Shown here one piece after another: positions 1 through 20,380 of a DNA stretch of 64,000 nucleotides (position 1 is the stretch's first letter; the number at the start of each line of letters is the position of its first letter). The stretch comes from Hydractinia symbiolongicarpus (taxonomy: Eukaryota > Cnidaria > Hydrozoa > Anthoathecata > Hydractiniidae). The notes beneath the pieces were generated by a model. That model searched no databases and was not told where the DNA came from. It saw nothing but the letters and a program-made list of their open reading frames with translations. Both the position numbers and the translations under genes were made by a program. The DNA lies in the NCBI RefSeq assembly GCF_029227915.1, contig NC_079878.1:7502001-7566000 (forward strand), in the 5' to 3' direction.

Positions 1-840
1 TTTGACTTTTATTGTCCAATCAAATCAAAGATACAGTTTCAAATCAATGATAATCACTTGCTAATACAAAATGTTGCAGGTTAGAAAGATGGAGAAGAAA
101 TCGAATATTTGAGGAGAAATTTCAACCAACTACATCCCAAACATTTTACTTTTTTAAATTCCAAAATAAATAAAAAAGTTTGAAATACAGAAAAGTTGGT
201 AAATTTTACTAAAAAAAGCAAGCAAAAACAATTTTTAAGCTTCTAAAACAAGACATTTTGATCAATGGTAAAAATTAAATTATTGGAAATGTCAAGGGAG
301 TAAAGCGAATGTTTAATAACTTTATTACAATGCTGATATGCTGTCACTGGCGAGAGAAAAACAAAAACAAAACAGGTTTAATATTAGTCAATTATGGCAA
401 ATTTCGATAAGAATTTTAAATTTGATACAGAAGAAAGCACAACCTCCCATAACCAAAAATGGAACTATAAAAAAAACTGATAAAGCCAATAAATTACTTG
501 GAGAAGACAATAAGGAGAACCTTTTGTCAGTTTTGCATTTGTTAAATTTTAAAGACTGTCAATTTACGAAATTATTCCGTTGCAAAATCTGTTTGCAATT
601 TTTAAAAATATCGATTAGTAAAAATTAATTTCGTTTTTAACCTCGTAGAAACTTTTCTTATAGTTTTTTCTCCGATTAAAGTATTGAAGTATAATATAAG
701 CAACAATGCAAGTTAGGTTCAAATAGTTATTGTCAAAGATTACATAACTGTAGTTGTTTGGTTTTCTATATATGCTCTCCTCTAAATATCAATAGCTATT
801 ATGTTTTCCATTAATAATATTAGATGTTTATGTAATAATC
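1..840. other. Intergenic, 3' flank of the ARP1 gene
   Basis: No gene is supported here; the only open frame over 90 codons resembles nothing and has no domain pattern. A TTTATT at 321-326 reads as AATAAA on the minus strand and is a possible poly(A) signal for the ARP1 gene, implying a 3' UTR of about 500 nt. Confidence 0.5.
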
Positions 841-1971
841 CTAGAATGTTTTTCTAGTGATCGCCCTTGAACCTTCGTCATCATATTCCTTTTTAGATAC
901 CCACATCTTTTTAAATGTGTCCAACGATGCCAATATAGATCCACCAATCCATGTCGAATACAATCTTTCTTGTGGGGCTGAGATCCTAATTTTTATATCC
1001 TTGGGAGCTACCTTTTTAACTTCGCTTAAAAGGCGGTCACCAAATCCTTTAAATAAAGTTGAACCACCAGACAACACAATATTCTGGTATAACGATTTTC
1101 TAAGGTCTATATCTGATTTTTGTATAGCAAATGCTAATACTTCATGCAAGCCTTCAAATTCTTCACCCAAAAGTTCTGGCCTAAACAGCAGCTCAGGTGC
1201 TCGGAATTTTGCAGCTCCAATATCGAGAACATTTCCATCTGGTAAAACGTATCGCGTTTTTTCACTGTCCAATCCCTCTTCTTTCTGTGGATTCAAGGCC
1301 AAATAACACACCTGCTCTTTGATTAGTTTCACGATTTCTTGCTCTGCTGTCGTTTTGAATGTGGCACCTTCACGTTTAAGTAATAACTTTAGATATCTTG
1401 TGACATCTCTACCTGCTAGGTCAGTTCGCATAATAGAATGTGGCAATGCAAAGCCTTCGAAAATGGGAACAGAGTGAGTAACACCATCTCCACAATCTAA
1501 AACAACACCTGTTGTTCGACCGGTGGCATACAAACTAAGAACAGCTTGCATAGAAACAAATAACGCAGGCACATTAAAGGTTTCAAAAAAAATTTCAGCT
1601 GCCTTTTCTCTATTTCTTCTCGGATTTAAAGGAGCCTCTGTCAACAAAACAGGATGCTCTTCTGAGAAGGTAGATAGTTGCTCTTTTGAATAAATGTATT
1701 GCCAAATTCTTTCCATATCATTCCAGTCTTGAACAACACCATGCTCCATGGGATACTTGATGTTAAGGAGACCACGATACTCTTCAGCTTTTGGACCAAT
1801 GAAAAGGTCTCCCTCCAAGGCACCTGCCATAACTCGAACATGTTTTGGTCGACCTATAAATGATGAAAAATGGCATTTGGGAATTTGGTCACCAGCAAAA
1901 CCAGCTTTAATTACTCCAGAACCATTGTCGATAACAACAGGTTGATTTGCAATGACATCATAATTACTCAT
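841..1971 (-). CDS. ACTR1: Actin-related protein 1 (ARP1, centractin), single exon
   Basis: 376 codons, the length of animal ARP1, the actin-like filament of the dynactin complex that links dynein to cargo in the cytoplasm. Seen: phosphate-loop 1 ([15 protein letters not shown], residues 14-28), the ARP1-type stretch [15 protein letters not shown] (41-55), phosphate-loop 2 (LDCGDGVTH, 158-166), the adenosine motif ([15 protein letters not shown], 300-314), [10 protein letters not shown] (341-350) and a C-terminal RKTF. ARP1 rather than actin is shown by the N-terminal [16 protein letters not shown] and by [20 protein letters not shown]. The second phosphate loop has Cys where vertebrate ARP1 has Ser. 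The whole CDS is one exon. A TTTTAG acceptor-like site lies 9 nt before the ATG, so the mRNA may have a 5' UTR intron or be trans-spliced. A retrocopy is possible, but the frame is intact and closely conserved. Confidence 0.96.
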   Translation of the reverse strand: MSNYDVIANQPVVIDNGSGVIKAGFAGDQIPKCHFSSFIGRPKHVRVMAGALEGDLFIGPKAEEYRGLLNIKYPMEHGVVQDWNDMERIWQYIYSKEQLSTFSEEHPVLLTEAPLNPRRNREKAAEIFFETFNVPALFVSMQAVLSLYATGRTTGVVLDCGDGVTHSVPIFEGFALPHSIMRTDLAGRDVTRYLKLLLKREGATFKTTAEQEIVKLIKEQVCYLALNPQKEEGLDSEKTRYVLPDGNVLDIGAAKFRAPELLFRPELLGEEFEGLHEVLAFAIQKSDIDLRKSLYQNIVLSGGSTLFKGFGDRLLSEVKKVAPKDIKIRISAPQERLYSTWIGGSILASLDTFKKMWVSKKEYDDEGSRAITRKTF

Positions 1972-2732
1972 GTTTGCTTTCTAAAATATACATATAAAAA
2001 CACAATCATTTTTACAAAGAAACCTTAAATGTTACAATAAAACCCAAATTAAGTTGATTACATTTTTTGAGGGTAGGGGTGCCTTTTTTAGCTTTGAAAG
2101 TGACAGAGACATGGTATTGCCACAAAACTTGGCACACAATTGTTAGCATAATGAAGGACAAACAGAAAACAAAAGTTTTGGTTAACGTCCTTTACTCCAA
2201 GATGATGCTATCATAATACATTATATTTTAGAAAAAAAGGCTAAAATAATGGAACCAACTTTGTTGAATGTTTGTTAGCATAAAGTTCCCAAAAGCTGTA
2301 ATTGAAAAAGACTCTCATTTTGTCAGTTGTTCTTCCTCGGTTAAGTTCTGGAATTGTTGGTGGAATACATAATAGAATATTTTAATTTTGTTATTTGCTA
2401 ATTTAGGTCAGGGAGTCCACACTCATGTTGCCATAAATAACGTTGTTTGGACATAATTTTTAAAACTTTCCTCCATAATTTCTACCATGGCACAATTCAA
2501 AGTTTTGACCCTATGATTTAATGCAGTGTCTATATCTGTCAGCCAGACAACATATGATCAAAATCTATAGGCCCAGCAGTCTTCAAAATAGTGGAAAAAG
2601 CCAGGACTGCACAAATCTACAAATTCCCTCCAAATGTATAAAGCCAAAATTCCATAAAAATGTCTAAAAAGACGTAACTCTTACCCATAATTTTAAGACC
2701 ATCTTTATTACCACAAAGTTTTCCGCACTTAG
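1972..2732. other. Intergenic, no gene seen
   Basis: AT-rich DNA upstream of ARP1 on the minus strand. I see no coding frame, RNA gene or clear repeat. Confidence 0.4.
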
Positions 2733-2925
2733 AGACTGTTTACATAGGACCCATGCAAAAATTTCACACCAGAGTAAAATTCACAATTTTTGGAAAGTAT
2801 GCCTACCTGAGAGAAAAGATTCGACCCATTAAGGGTTGCTTCTGTATTAAAGTTTAATTTGAAGTAAAGAATCAATTAAAATTTAAATTTGGTTTAATAT
2901 CACCTTCGTCTCGTGTAAACAGCCA
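2733..2925. mobile_element. Possible 193-bp inverted-repeat element
   Basis: The left end AGACTGTTTACA and the reverse complement of the right end, TGGCTGTTTACA, match at 10 of 12 positions. Both ends are flanked by TTAG (2729-2732 and 2926-2929), a possible target duplication. No ORF. The short inverted repeat leaves chance possible. Confidence 0.35.
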
Positions 2926-2999
2926 TTAGTTTAAATTTAGAATAAAACAACCTTATTGTCTTTCTTTTGTAGGAGGACAATGAAACGAACATCAGTTTG

Positions 3000-3136
3000 A
3001 ATAAAAAAAGCTTTAATAAAAATTAAAAACTGTGATTTGTTTCACTCTAAGGTGACATTCTCCATTCTCGAATAAAAAAGCTTTAATAAAATGAAAAACT
3101 GCAATTTGTTTCACTCAAAGGTGACATTCTCCATTA
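3000..3136. repeat. Tandem duplication of a ~68-bp segment
   Basis: Two adjacent copies (about 3000-3066 and 3070-3136) share AATAAAAAAGCTTTAATAAA, TTTGTTTCACTC and AGGTGACATTCTCCATT in the same order with a few substitutions and one small indel. Confidence 0.8.
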
Positions 3137-4354
3137 TTATAAACGCATGTAGATTAACAACTAACAGTTATGCCAACTTTAAGTACATAAATGGTTGCAG
3201 GCATAAAATTTGCGGACTTTGCTCAAATTAGCAATAATTTGTGTTAATTAAAGTTGATTATTTGTTCATGATAATTTGTTGTGATGAAACTAAAATGCTC
3301 GACGGGCTCATTATTTAGTAGTATTTCTAGTTTTCGTACAACTCAAATAGAGAAAGGGTTGCAAGGAGAAAATTTTAGACACTAATTTTGTAATCACAAA
3401 GAGAGTTACGTGGTTAAACAAAAGTTAAAATTTTTATGTGAATTTTAAACAAAATATAGCTACTTTTGTTGAAATAGTTTTAAAGGGAACCCGAGGTATA
3501 AAATAATGTTGAAATTATATTATAGAGCTTAAAAAGTTAGCTAACAAGTCTTTTTAAAATTTTTAAATAGTTCTTTTTGTTCTCAAGATATTCTCATTTA
3601 AAGAATTTCAGATTTAATTATGCTGCATGAATTATGATGTCATATTTCAGTAATAGCAAATTTGGAAATTTTCTTTCATCAGTAATTTTAGACCTGTTAA
3701 GGGGTGTGCATTAAAACTCTATCAATGCATAGATTTTATAAAGGTTAATTGATAAACATAAATTTCTTTGCCAAAATGACACTCGCTTGCTCGTCCCAGG
3801 CCTCTTATTTTTTTGCTGACGACTCAATAACTCGGGATCTGCAACTAGGTTTGCAATCAAATTTTGCGGGTAAGCTTGTATAAGCCCTATATGTTTATAT
3901 GTATAGCTATATATATATATAATTTCTACTTCACAATATTGCGTGCATTTTAGCACAGAATGTAAAAACACTGCAATTCTCACAAATTAAAATAATCTGA
4001 TTTGCTAAATAACTTTCTACCTTTCGTTTTCGTACACAACTTAAAGAAAAAGTTGAACTTGATTCTACTGTGCTTGAAATGAAACGGACAGGAAACTTTT
4101 TCATTCACATGATGTAAACATTGTAAGTACGTGTGCTCAGAACCTTTCCGTTCCACAAAAATTTTCTTGAAGTGGAAAAATAGCCTTAACTCGTGATTAC
4201 ATAAGTTGAGTACATTACAACTGTTATTAAAGTTCTTTGTGTGTGAATTTGCCATAATCATAATGTCTACATATTAAACTCCAAAAATCTGTAGCTAGCT
4301 ACTGGCTAGTATATGGCAAAATATAGCCAGCTAGTTTATGCCATCCTTTCATAT
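3137..4354. other. Intergenic, no gene seen
   Basis: AT-rich. Two minus-strand frames of about 90 codons (3711-3983, 3980-4261) look like random open frames with no recognisable domain. Confidence 0.4.
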
Positions 4355-4359
4355 ACCCT

Positions 4360-5115
4360 CAGTACAGGATCTTTCCCCGATCGGGTGACTGTCCCCCGAT
4401 CGGGATAAATCACCTGATCGAGTGAGTGCACAACGACCCGATCGGGAGAGACTTACCTGAATCGGGTGAGTATTTTTCTTGCTTAAAAGTGCTTTTTAAA
4501 AGAGAAAACCGCTGGCCAAAAGTGCAATATAATTTTTGCTTACATTAAGTCATAAACTTATTTTGTGCCGTTTCACTGATTAAAAAAAAATTCACCGTGC
4601 CGTTACAATGCTACTGATGATTTCTTGAGTTAGATTTACTACATGGGGCATATTTTCAGTCTAGGTTGAACATGTTGTGCCTCTGAAGCTCATTTTAGTT
4701 GTCCTATAGACATGTGCTCGGAATTAATTCAGTAAGAAGCCAGTATAGCAAGCTATATAGAGAAAAATGTGCATATTTTTTTATCTGTCTGACATAAAAT
4801 ATAGAATAATATATATAAATATAATAAATAGAATAATATAAATAAATATATAATAAAATATAGAGAAATATTGATATCTTTAAGACAGCTAGTTAGCTGT
4901 CTCTAGAGCTTAAGCTGACTAGATTAGGCAAGAACCAAGTCTCTCCCAAGCACCTTCGGTTTGTTTGTGTATTTAGCCAGCTAAAAATTTACTGCTTGTT
5001 ATGACTCCCTCAATCCCGTGGTTGTTAAAAATTGCCGCCAGTGCTGACTCACATGATCGAGTGGTTAACTCAATCGGGGGTCACTCACCCCGGATCGGGG
5101 AAAGATCCCGTAGTG
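4360..5115. mobile_element. Non-autonomous DNA transposon with GATC-rich subterminal repeats
   Basis: The ends are inverted repeats: CAGTACAGGATCTTTCCCC on the left, and the right end reads CACTACGGGATCTTTCCCC on the other strand. Both ends are flanked by ACCCT (4355-4359 and 5116-5120), a candidate target duplication. Inside both termini are repeated CCCGATCGGG-like palindromes (4376-4465 and about 5050-5100). The middle is AT-rich with no ORF. The right end TAGTG and the subterminal repeats resemble CACTA/EnSpm elements, but a 5-bp duplication is longer than usual for that group, so the superfamily is open. Confidence 0.75.
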
Positions 5116-5120
5116 ACCCT

Positions 5121-5866
5121 ATTTTGCTACTACCTGTTCCCCATGTTTAATTAGTAGTTACAGTTGATTTATACAGTAACAGCTTAACTACAGCTTATTT
5201 TCTCTGACTAGCTAGCAATAGTGCATGAAACATTCCTTTCCCTTTTTTCATCTATGGCTAATAAATTAACAAACCATTGTTCATGTGACTTTATTGTGAT
5301 TATAGTGATTTCTGAAGAAATTCGGGGAAATTAAAAATTACAATCAATGATAGATTGTTAATTGAAACAACTTTAATGACATTAAAGAAAAGTAAAATTA
5401 GTTAAAAATGACACTCCTTTATACTTTACTTCCAAAAAAGTATGAACAACTTCTCCGCCATTTTAGTTTGTGTTTGCGGCGCATGCTCATAGGATTTCCA
5501 TCGACTTTTACAGGTCAAAAAGCAGAAAAGTAGGCCCCGTCAGCTAAACCTGCATGCCCAGGCCCTTTTAATTTTTGAGGAGTTTTTTCTTATCCCTCAC
5601 CCACCCTCCCAGAGCTATTTTAAATCTTTTAATAAGTTCTGCGTCTCTTCTTCCCCTCTAATTCCCTTTTGTCCTTTCATCTTGTTTAAGCCGTCCAAAT
5701 ATAAAAATCTTACAAGTCATTGGGGATGGAGGACCGAGGTTTGGGGGAGCTATTTTTCTCTTTCTGACAATCTCGGACGAACGAGAAATATTGAGCCGCC
5801 CGAAGTTGTCAGAAAGAGTAAAGAATTAAAAAACAGGGAATCCTAAAGTTAGTGTTTTTTTTCTTT
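5121..5866. other. Intergenic, no gene seen
   Basis: No supported coding region. A CCGCCATTTT motif near 5456, next to a GCGGCGCATGC stretch, could be part of a promoter, but no gene follows that I can recognise. Confidence 0.35.
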
Positions 5867-6146
5867 AAGGGGGATTTTCACGAAGCGAATTGAACGGCGA
5901 ATTCGACGGCGAGTTGTATCTGAGCATGCACAGTTTTGTTTGTTTTGATTTTGCAATGAAATATTCGCTTCGTTAAAAAGTAGAAACAGTTCCTACTTTT
6001 ACGCGGCTAAAGGTTTCGCTGCTAGTTTTTGACCAATTAGAACGCGGTTAAAGTAATGTATAGAATGAATTTGGCGCTTAAGTTATTTTGTGGTTAAAAA
6101 TAAAAAGCGAATTCGCCGTGTAATTCGCTTCATGGAAATCCCCCTT
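5867..6146. mobile_element. 280-bp MITE with long terminal inverted repeats
   Basis: The left end AAGGGGGATTTTCACGAAGC continues into CGAATT and CGGCGAATTCG. The right end read on the other strand is AAGGGGGATTTCCATGAAGC and continues likewise, giving about 40 bp of inverted repeat with few mismatches. No ORF and no obvious target duplication. Confidence 0.8.
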
Positions 6147-7605
6147 CTGATCGACTACAATGACATTTGGTGTTTTTATTCTTCTTCTTGGTGCTACAAA
6201 CATTACTCAGATACACTTGGAACAGTTGATAACGAACAAAAAAAAGGATGAAAAAAGAAAATTTATGCCATTCACAAAAGATTTCCCTTGCAAATAGTTT
6301 TTTTTTTATTTTCGCTGAAGTTCTTACGCGTAAATTGTCCCAAAATTAAAATTCGCGAAAATTTTTGTCACACAATTTCGCGATTTTTTGACCTCTCGGC
6401 TCTGCCTGCAAAAATAGCCCCTAAAATATTAGACGTCAATTCAAAAGGTCAGAATTTACGTCCTTCTTTCAATCGTTGTATAAGAAATTTGTCCAAAGGT
6501 TTCACATCCTTGTCCTATTTATACCTAACTAAGCAAAATCCTTAAGTTTTTGCGTGTGAATTCCTTTTTCGGAGATAGTATATTTGCAATGTCTGGCCTA
6601 GGTTTTTTCTTCTTCCAAAATCAGCCTTTTGAGACATTTTGCGATCAATAACACATAACCTAAACCCCAGAGTAGACTTTCTAAAACAGTATAAACAACA
6701 CAAAAAAATGGCTGCAAGTGAATTTTTCTTTTGATATCATAAACTTTTTTGTTCCTGTTGTCGATCGAAAACGTTTAAACCGTTGTTTTGCGACAGAAGC
6801 AGGTTTATTTCTTTATATACCTTTACCTTTTCTGCTTTTTTCTTCCTCATAGAAAACCTATTTAAAAAATAAACACTGCGTGGAGAGAAAAAAGGTCGCC
6901 TCCCTTGTTCAGTTTTTTAATCAATTACGTTATAGTTTAAATTCTAAAGTTTCTATTCCCTGTAAAAATATTATTTTAAAAAATACAATTTTCTAATATA
7001 ATTTTCTTCACTGGTGCGATGGAGCAATCTTACCGCGCTGTTTGTCGAAACTGGCAATAGGAAGAAGTATCATCAACACAAAATCCCAAGTTCTGCATTG
7101 CACCAAATAGGCGTTTTTTTGGGGTTGCGGAAGAACTGTTCATTAGGAAAAATCTTTTGTTTATGATAAGGACAGCAGAGTTGTTAAAAATAGAATAGAA
7201 AATAAAACTACTTTCATAATGACAAAATAAACGATTTATTTTGACAGTCTGGGTAAATTTGAGATCTTGCAAAAAGCCCTCAAGTTTAAAATTTATATAG
7301 AAAACAATAAATTCTTGCTACGTATTTTCACTATATTCTATCCCCTTATGAATCAATTATAAAGTGGCTCACATGTAAAGCTACAATTTACGTTTTACTT
7401 TCTCGAAACATACCAACAGAGGTTACACAAAACTGCAAAAACTATCCCAGTTAAAAAAATCGGGTGTACATGCAACTAATTTTAATGGAGTGCAAGATAA
7501 ATTAGAAGCTTCTACAATGTTCCTGAAACAATTCTCCTGACAGCTCCATTATTATCTCCTTTGAAGAATATCTCAAGCGAAACAAGCCAAACATAGATGT
7601 CAAAC
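6147..7605. other. Intergenic, 3' flank of the RAP1GDS1-like gene
   Basis: No gene supported. A TTTATT at 7235-7240 reads as AATAAA on the minus strand and is a possible poly(A) signal for the gene ending at 7606. Around 6330-6390 are TTCGCGAAAA-type motifs that recur elsewhere in the window and probably belong to dispersed repeats. Confidence 0.4.
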
Positions 7606-15347
<7,742 letters not shown>

Positions 15348-15670
15348 ACTTTAAAATTCAGAACTAATAATTCTTACTTATATTATCTAAAAAATAAACT
15401 ATGGCTTAACATAGGAAAACGATTATTGTATACAGAGCCACAAGAAAAATGAGAACACACAGTGAATTTTAATTTATGTATTGGTTTTTTAAAGATAGGA
15501 GAACATGTGCAACCCCGCCTCCACACTAATAAATACAAGCTATACTATTATTAGCTCACTAGTCGATAAAGAACTGTGGAAAAATCCACTTAGGCAATAC
15601 GACATTGAAAAAGTTGGTTTGCTGACATCAGCATTGCAAATCCAAAAAAAATTGATGAAATTTAGTTTAT
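15348..15670. promoter_or_regulatory. 5' flank of the RAP1GDS1-like gene
   Basis: Upstream on the minus strand, TTTATTTTTTAG (AG at 15387-15388) sits 39 nt before the ATG and looks like a splice or trans-splice acceptor. No TATA box is evident. Confidence 0.35.
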
Positions 15671-15674
15671 TCGT

Positions 15675-15945
15675 AACGTAGATCTTGAAACGCTGATCAA
15701 GAAAATGTATAGGATCATGGGTTTTTGATGAGCGGTTAATGAGATAAGGGTTTCAAAATTTTGCTGACGTCAGCAATGGCCACGTCAAAACAGAACTTTT
15801 TTTACAAATTTGTGTACCTGCCTCCATCGTATACATCTTGAAATACTGATCAAGAAAATGTATAAGATTATATACTTTTGACAAACGGTTGCAGAGATAT
15901 TAGGGCTTAAGGGATTTTGATGACGTCATAAACCCGTCTATTCCG
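15675..15945. repeat. Imperfect direct repeat, ~150-bp period
   Basis: Two copies share ATCTTGAAA, CTGATCAAGAAAATGTATA, a CGGTT..GAGATA segment and a TGACGTCA core (about 15675-15800 and 15825-15945). Probably part of a dispersed repeat. Confidence 0.7.
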
Positions 15946-17073
15946 AAACGGATTTGGGGACCCAGGTGTGGGAACCTTACCCAAATTGGTCCTAGGTGGT
16001 CCCTAGTTACCCATGCGGTGAAAAATCATTGACGTAACCACCTCGTTTCCAAGTTATTTGGCCTCTAAGTTTTACGTGCACTGTAATGGCTTCATTAATT
16101 TATTATAGGATATTAACGTTAGTGTTATTGACGTTGCGCTGAAACGTCAGAAAATTTAACATATTAGACATAAGTTTTTCGGCTATATATATTAATACCT
16201 TTTGCAAAACAACTTTATCCACACCAAATAGGATATTTGCAATACCACTTTCTCACTAAGAACTTTATAACCAGGTTTATTTGACGTAATAAGAAAATTG
16301 TTTCATTTAAAATTTCTTAAAAATAATTAACGGAAACGGAACAGTATTTACATATATTGAAATATAACAGAAATTAAAAAACTTTTAAAACCTGAAGTGC
16401 TATAGGGTGTCCACTTACAGGGTGCTATTTTGACAAATACTGACATTACGGGATCCTGTGTTTAGCAGTTTTCCTTGACAGTCTAGAATGCCTAAAGGCA
16501 TTGCACATGTGCTTTTACCTGCAGGCATGACAAAATCTTCCTGAAGAAACCTGTAATACACAGTATATAAAATCAATTCAAAAGACAATTTCCAGCGCTG
16601 TGCCTACTGAGTCAGTGAAAAAATTAGGTGCCCTGATTATAATGGGCTATATAAAGAATTTGGAAAAAATTACCAGCCTCCTATCAATTGATGTTGGTGA
16701 TTAAATATAGATAAAGAAGTGGGAAAACATGGCTTCTGATGACTTTGTCAGCAAGCTAGAAAACGGAAAAAACACGCCTTTTATCTTCCTAAAACTTTTA
16801 TGTAAGAATATTCCAGCTAATATTATTGTTAATAACATGCAAGAAAATCCAGTTCAGAAATAATTTCTTTTTAGTAGTTCTAAACTCACATTTTTTTCTC
16901 CCTAAATTCTCAGTTGAATACTACATTTTTAGTTTTTTCTTAATTTGTGGCAAGTTTTCAGCCTCTAAAATCTATGGGTTCTTACATGAAATGTGTCCTT
17001 GAAAACACAAATCTTTCACAATAAGGCACTAAATGACTATCCCATCTTTGTATAGATTAGTTTATAAAAAAAA
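15946..17073. other. Intergenic, no gene seen
   Basis: No coding region or RNA gene supported. A fragment near 16458 (TTTAGCAGTTTTCCTTGAC) resembles the terminal repeat of the element at 17074-17591 and may be a relic of it. Confidence 0.4.
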
Positions 17074-17591
17074 CAGTCAGGGAAAACTGTTAACTAAGAG
17101 TGTACTGCTGCTAATTTGACGTACTACTCTTAATTTGAAGCATGCAACAGCCTAATTTGGTTAAAGGACGTCTAATTAGGCTACGATACGATTAGCCCAG
17201 ATATGCCGAAACTACGTGCCTTTTCATGTTTGCACGCTCTGAGAAATCGATGAACAGTAATCTGTTAAATTCAAAAAAATTTGCTGGGGTCGAAATCAAT
17301 AAATAACCACTTTGTGATTTAATCCAAATTTGGCAGATATAATCCTAATTTGGCGGATAGGCCATTTTGAATTTATGGCTAAGACTGCATGTGCCACCTA
17401 ATTAGACACGCTTAGCACAAAACCTGTCAAAACAACTAATGGCTCCCACGTTTGTTCTACATTGCTTTATTACTGACCTTGGCTTTATTTACAAAGATAA
17501 AATAATTGATGTGGTCCCTCAATTTTGTTCTAAAGGGGTTGAACTAGATTCTCCTAATTAGCAGTACACAGTTAGCAGTTTTCCCTAACTG
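17074..17591. mobile_element. 518-bp MITE with ~40-bp inverted ends
   Basis: Left end CAGTCAGGGAAAACTGTTAA; right end on the other strand CAGTTAGGGAAAACTGCTAA. Both continue into a GTGTACTGC..TAATT segment. No ORF; no clear target duplication (the left flank is an A run). Confidence 0.75.
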
Positions 17592-18075
17592 ATATAGCAT
17601 GACATTTAAGGAATTTTACAGTGTAGAGGTATAGAGTTTTCCGAACTGTAATTAATATCCATTGCAGATAGCAGAATTGCTGCCAAATCACAGAATATTT
17701 TGTTTGATTAAGATTACTATGTCTTTGCGATAGAGCGTAACTTTATATGTCTAACATTCGAAGTTTTTTTAGGAAAAACCATTTTGTACTACATAACTTT
17801 TCAGCCTCTAAAATTACCATTATTTACATGCAGAGGAGGGTGCCGACTTGCGGAATATATGAGGGCCACTGCAGGTGTTTTTTTTTGAGGGGGTTGAGGT
17901 TTTTGTCTGTAACCGCCCAGAAAGGAGTGGGCCTGTCTGAAACCGCCCAAATTGTGCCTGAAATGCAATGCACGCCTGAGCTCATTGTTCTCATTTAAAT
18001 TCTGTTAAGAAGAAGGAAGATCCTCTTTTGTTGTTGTACTCTCAGTTTATTATCTGTGGAATTTCATTACAGCTA

Positions 18076-19082
18076 CAGTACTCGTGTTCGTGTAACGAGT
18101 GTGGTGCACACGCACCATGATAAAATCGTGGTCTTTATGTATAACAAACATTCAAACATTCTATCCTGGCCACCACGCTAATATTATTATCTCCATGAAG
18201 GATCGTGTGTCCCACGATTATTTTTCGCGAGCTCCATGATTTTTATATGCAAGTATAATTTAATTTTTTTACTTTTCAAAAAAGTCTTTCATTAAAGTTA
18301 ATTTGTTTGTTTCAGGTTTTATACTTTTAAAATGCGATCTAAAAAACATTTCTATCGCCGCTTTTCGTTTTTAAACTTTTATAATGCGATCTAAAAAAGC
18401 ATTTCTATCGCCGCTTTTCGTTTATAAACTTGTAAAATGCAATCTTAAAAAACATATCTATCGCAGCTTTTCGTTTTTAAACTTGTAAAATGCAATCTTA
18501 AGAAACATATCTATCGCAGCTTTTCGTTTTTAAACTTTTAAAATGCGATCTAAAAGAACATTTCTATCGCCGCTTTTCGTTTTTGAACTTTTAAAATGCA
18601 ATCTAAAAAAGCATTTCTATAGGCGCAGACAAATTTAACTTTTCTAGACAAATGACATTTCGTAAAAATACGATCGCGTCCATGACGAAAAAGTATACAC
18701 CAAGCGAAAACTATGAATATATGCTTTTTTAACTTGATATAGACAAAAAGCAGCGATAGAAATGTTTTGTTACATCGCATTTTGATTCACAAACAATTAA
18801 AATCTATCGTGTAGCTAGCTTTATCACAACGAATTAAAACAACAAGTGTTAATTTATTTTTTGTCGTCAGTTTTTGATTTAATTGATAAACTAATACGGT
18901 CTTTGTTGTTTTACAATAGAAGTTATCTATCATGGACGCCACAGTGTAATGTTTAATTTTTGCTTGTGTAGCCCACCAGGTCCATGATTGTTAAAAAAAA
19001 TACGCATCGTGGGCTATCATGGTTCGTACGTACCATGAAAAAAACACGAACCACGATGTTAACAAACCTTTTCACAGTACTG
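18076..19082. mobile_element. TA-flanked element containing a tandem repeat
   Basis: Ends CAGTACTCGTG and, on the other strand, CAGTACTGTG, with TA directly outside each end (18074-18075, 19083-19084). CACGAT/ATCGTG words recur near both ends. This fits a non-autonomous Tc1/mariner-like element, but the inverted repeat is short. Confidence 0.45.
18321..18632. repeat. 53-bp tandem repeat, six copies, with a distant inverted copy
   Basis: Units start near 18331, 18383, 18436, 18489, 18542 and 18595 and share AATGCGATCT (or AATGCAATCT), ACATTTCTATCGCCGC and TTTTCGTTTTTAAACTT. One inverted copy is at about 18739-18783, so the array grew from one arm of an inverted repeat. Confidence 0.92.
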
Positions 19083-20007
19083 TATATATTTATCAAATAT
19101 ATAAAAGATATCAGAACATTTCCACTAATACTGCTCGACATTACAAGCATAAAACATGGTAATAATTGTTGTTTCAAATTTATTCAGGTTTCTCTAGGCG
19201 AAATTTTAAGTTTTTTTTAAACGCTGGAAGTCGTCCAACAGCCCTGCGATTTTTGTTAGTTTTGCGAGTTGGCACCCTCATGGGCGTTTGCAAAAAAAGA
19301 AATCAGTGAAAAGTTTAAAAAACTTGTTTCTATTTTTAGTATATTTTTAAATTTTCTATTTTTAGTATATTTTAAAATATAATTTAAAATACGCAAAGTT
19401 GGTTTCACAAGTTTCAAAACTACTTTTTAAAAAGTCTACAGCTACTATCATATTTTGGCTTGATTAGGTGGATGTCACAAATATTTGGTGTTAGAGACCC
19501 TAATATTTGATCGAAATTTTTGATATACTGAGTTGAAAAAACTAAAATGACAAAAAAAATATTATACGTTTGTTGTCTCCCCAAAGCCATTACTCATCAT
19601 TATTGTTGTGCTTCGCTTTAAAATGCGAAAAGGGTTTTGAGAACTAGTTAAAAACAGTGCGCGGAAACTCTATTTAAACGAGGTGCCAAAGTTATCATTA
19701 AATATTGGCGATTTAATGGCGCAAGGGTGAAGATAAACCGCAAACACACGCATATATACAGGCGAGTTTGGGCGACTTTTCGCATTAAATTGACGATTGT
19801 CCACCGAAACCACCCGTACTTTCCTGAACACACCCGAACCATTCCCGAAATGCAACACCTTGTAACATAAACATGGCGGACGACAGCTGAAATAATGCGT
19901 TTGAAGAAAAAGGAGTTAATAAAGTTTATATATAAGTTATTTATCCAGTAAATCTTATCAAAAATCATAAAAACAGTTCTTTTGAGAACTTTGCTACAAC
20001 ATAGTTG

Positions 20008-20380
20008 GGCCACCATCAAAAATATATTATGTTTGCGTCCTCTCCGACCAACTCATTTTTGTAATGAAAACACGAGTTGGTAAGTCGGAAAAAATCCGGA
20101 AAAAACTTTTTGATCCAAACAAGATATATTTGAAAAAAATTTTGTAAGAACTAATTTTCCCAAAATTGACAAAAACTTGGGAAAATTAATTCCCGTAAAA
20201 ATAAATTTGTTTAGGGTAGTCAGGGCAAGTTTACAGACAGGGCCGCGAAAGAAGGGTCTGCATACGATGTCAAGTGGCGCTGTACTGTTTTTTGTCCCTG
20301 GGAACGAATCTTGCCCCATCTAAAAAGCCCGGGAAAAAATACACCCAATCAACCGAGATAACATATTTTTGATGGTGGCC
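20008..20380. mobile_element. 373-bp MITE with GGCCACCATCAAAAATAT ends
   Basis: Left end GGCCACCATCAAAAATATAT; right end on the other strand GGCCACCATCAAAAATATGT. The arms match perfectly for 18 bp. No ORF. It lies inside the CAGAGGAGGGTGCC-bounded region. Confidence 0.75.

Noticed and set aside
338-628. 96-codon plus-strand frame
   Set aside because: Biased AT-rich composition, no recognisable domain, no supporting signals.
857-1945. Frames overlapping the ARP1 gene on the plus strand and in another minus frame
   Set aside because: Shadows of the conserved ARP1 CDS.
19648-20019. 123-codon minus-strand frame
   Set aside because: It lies within repeat-rich DNA beside a MITE and shows no domain; a chance frame is likelier.
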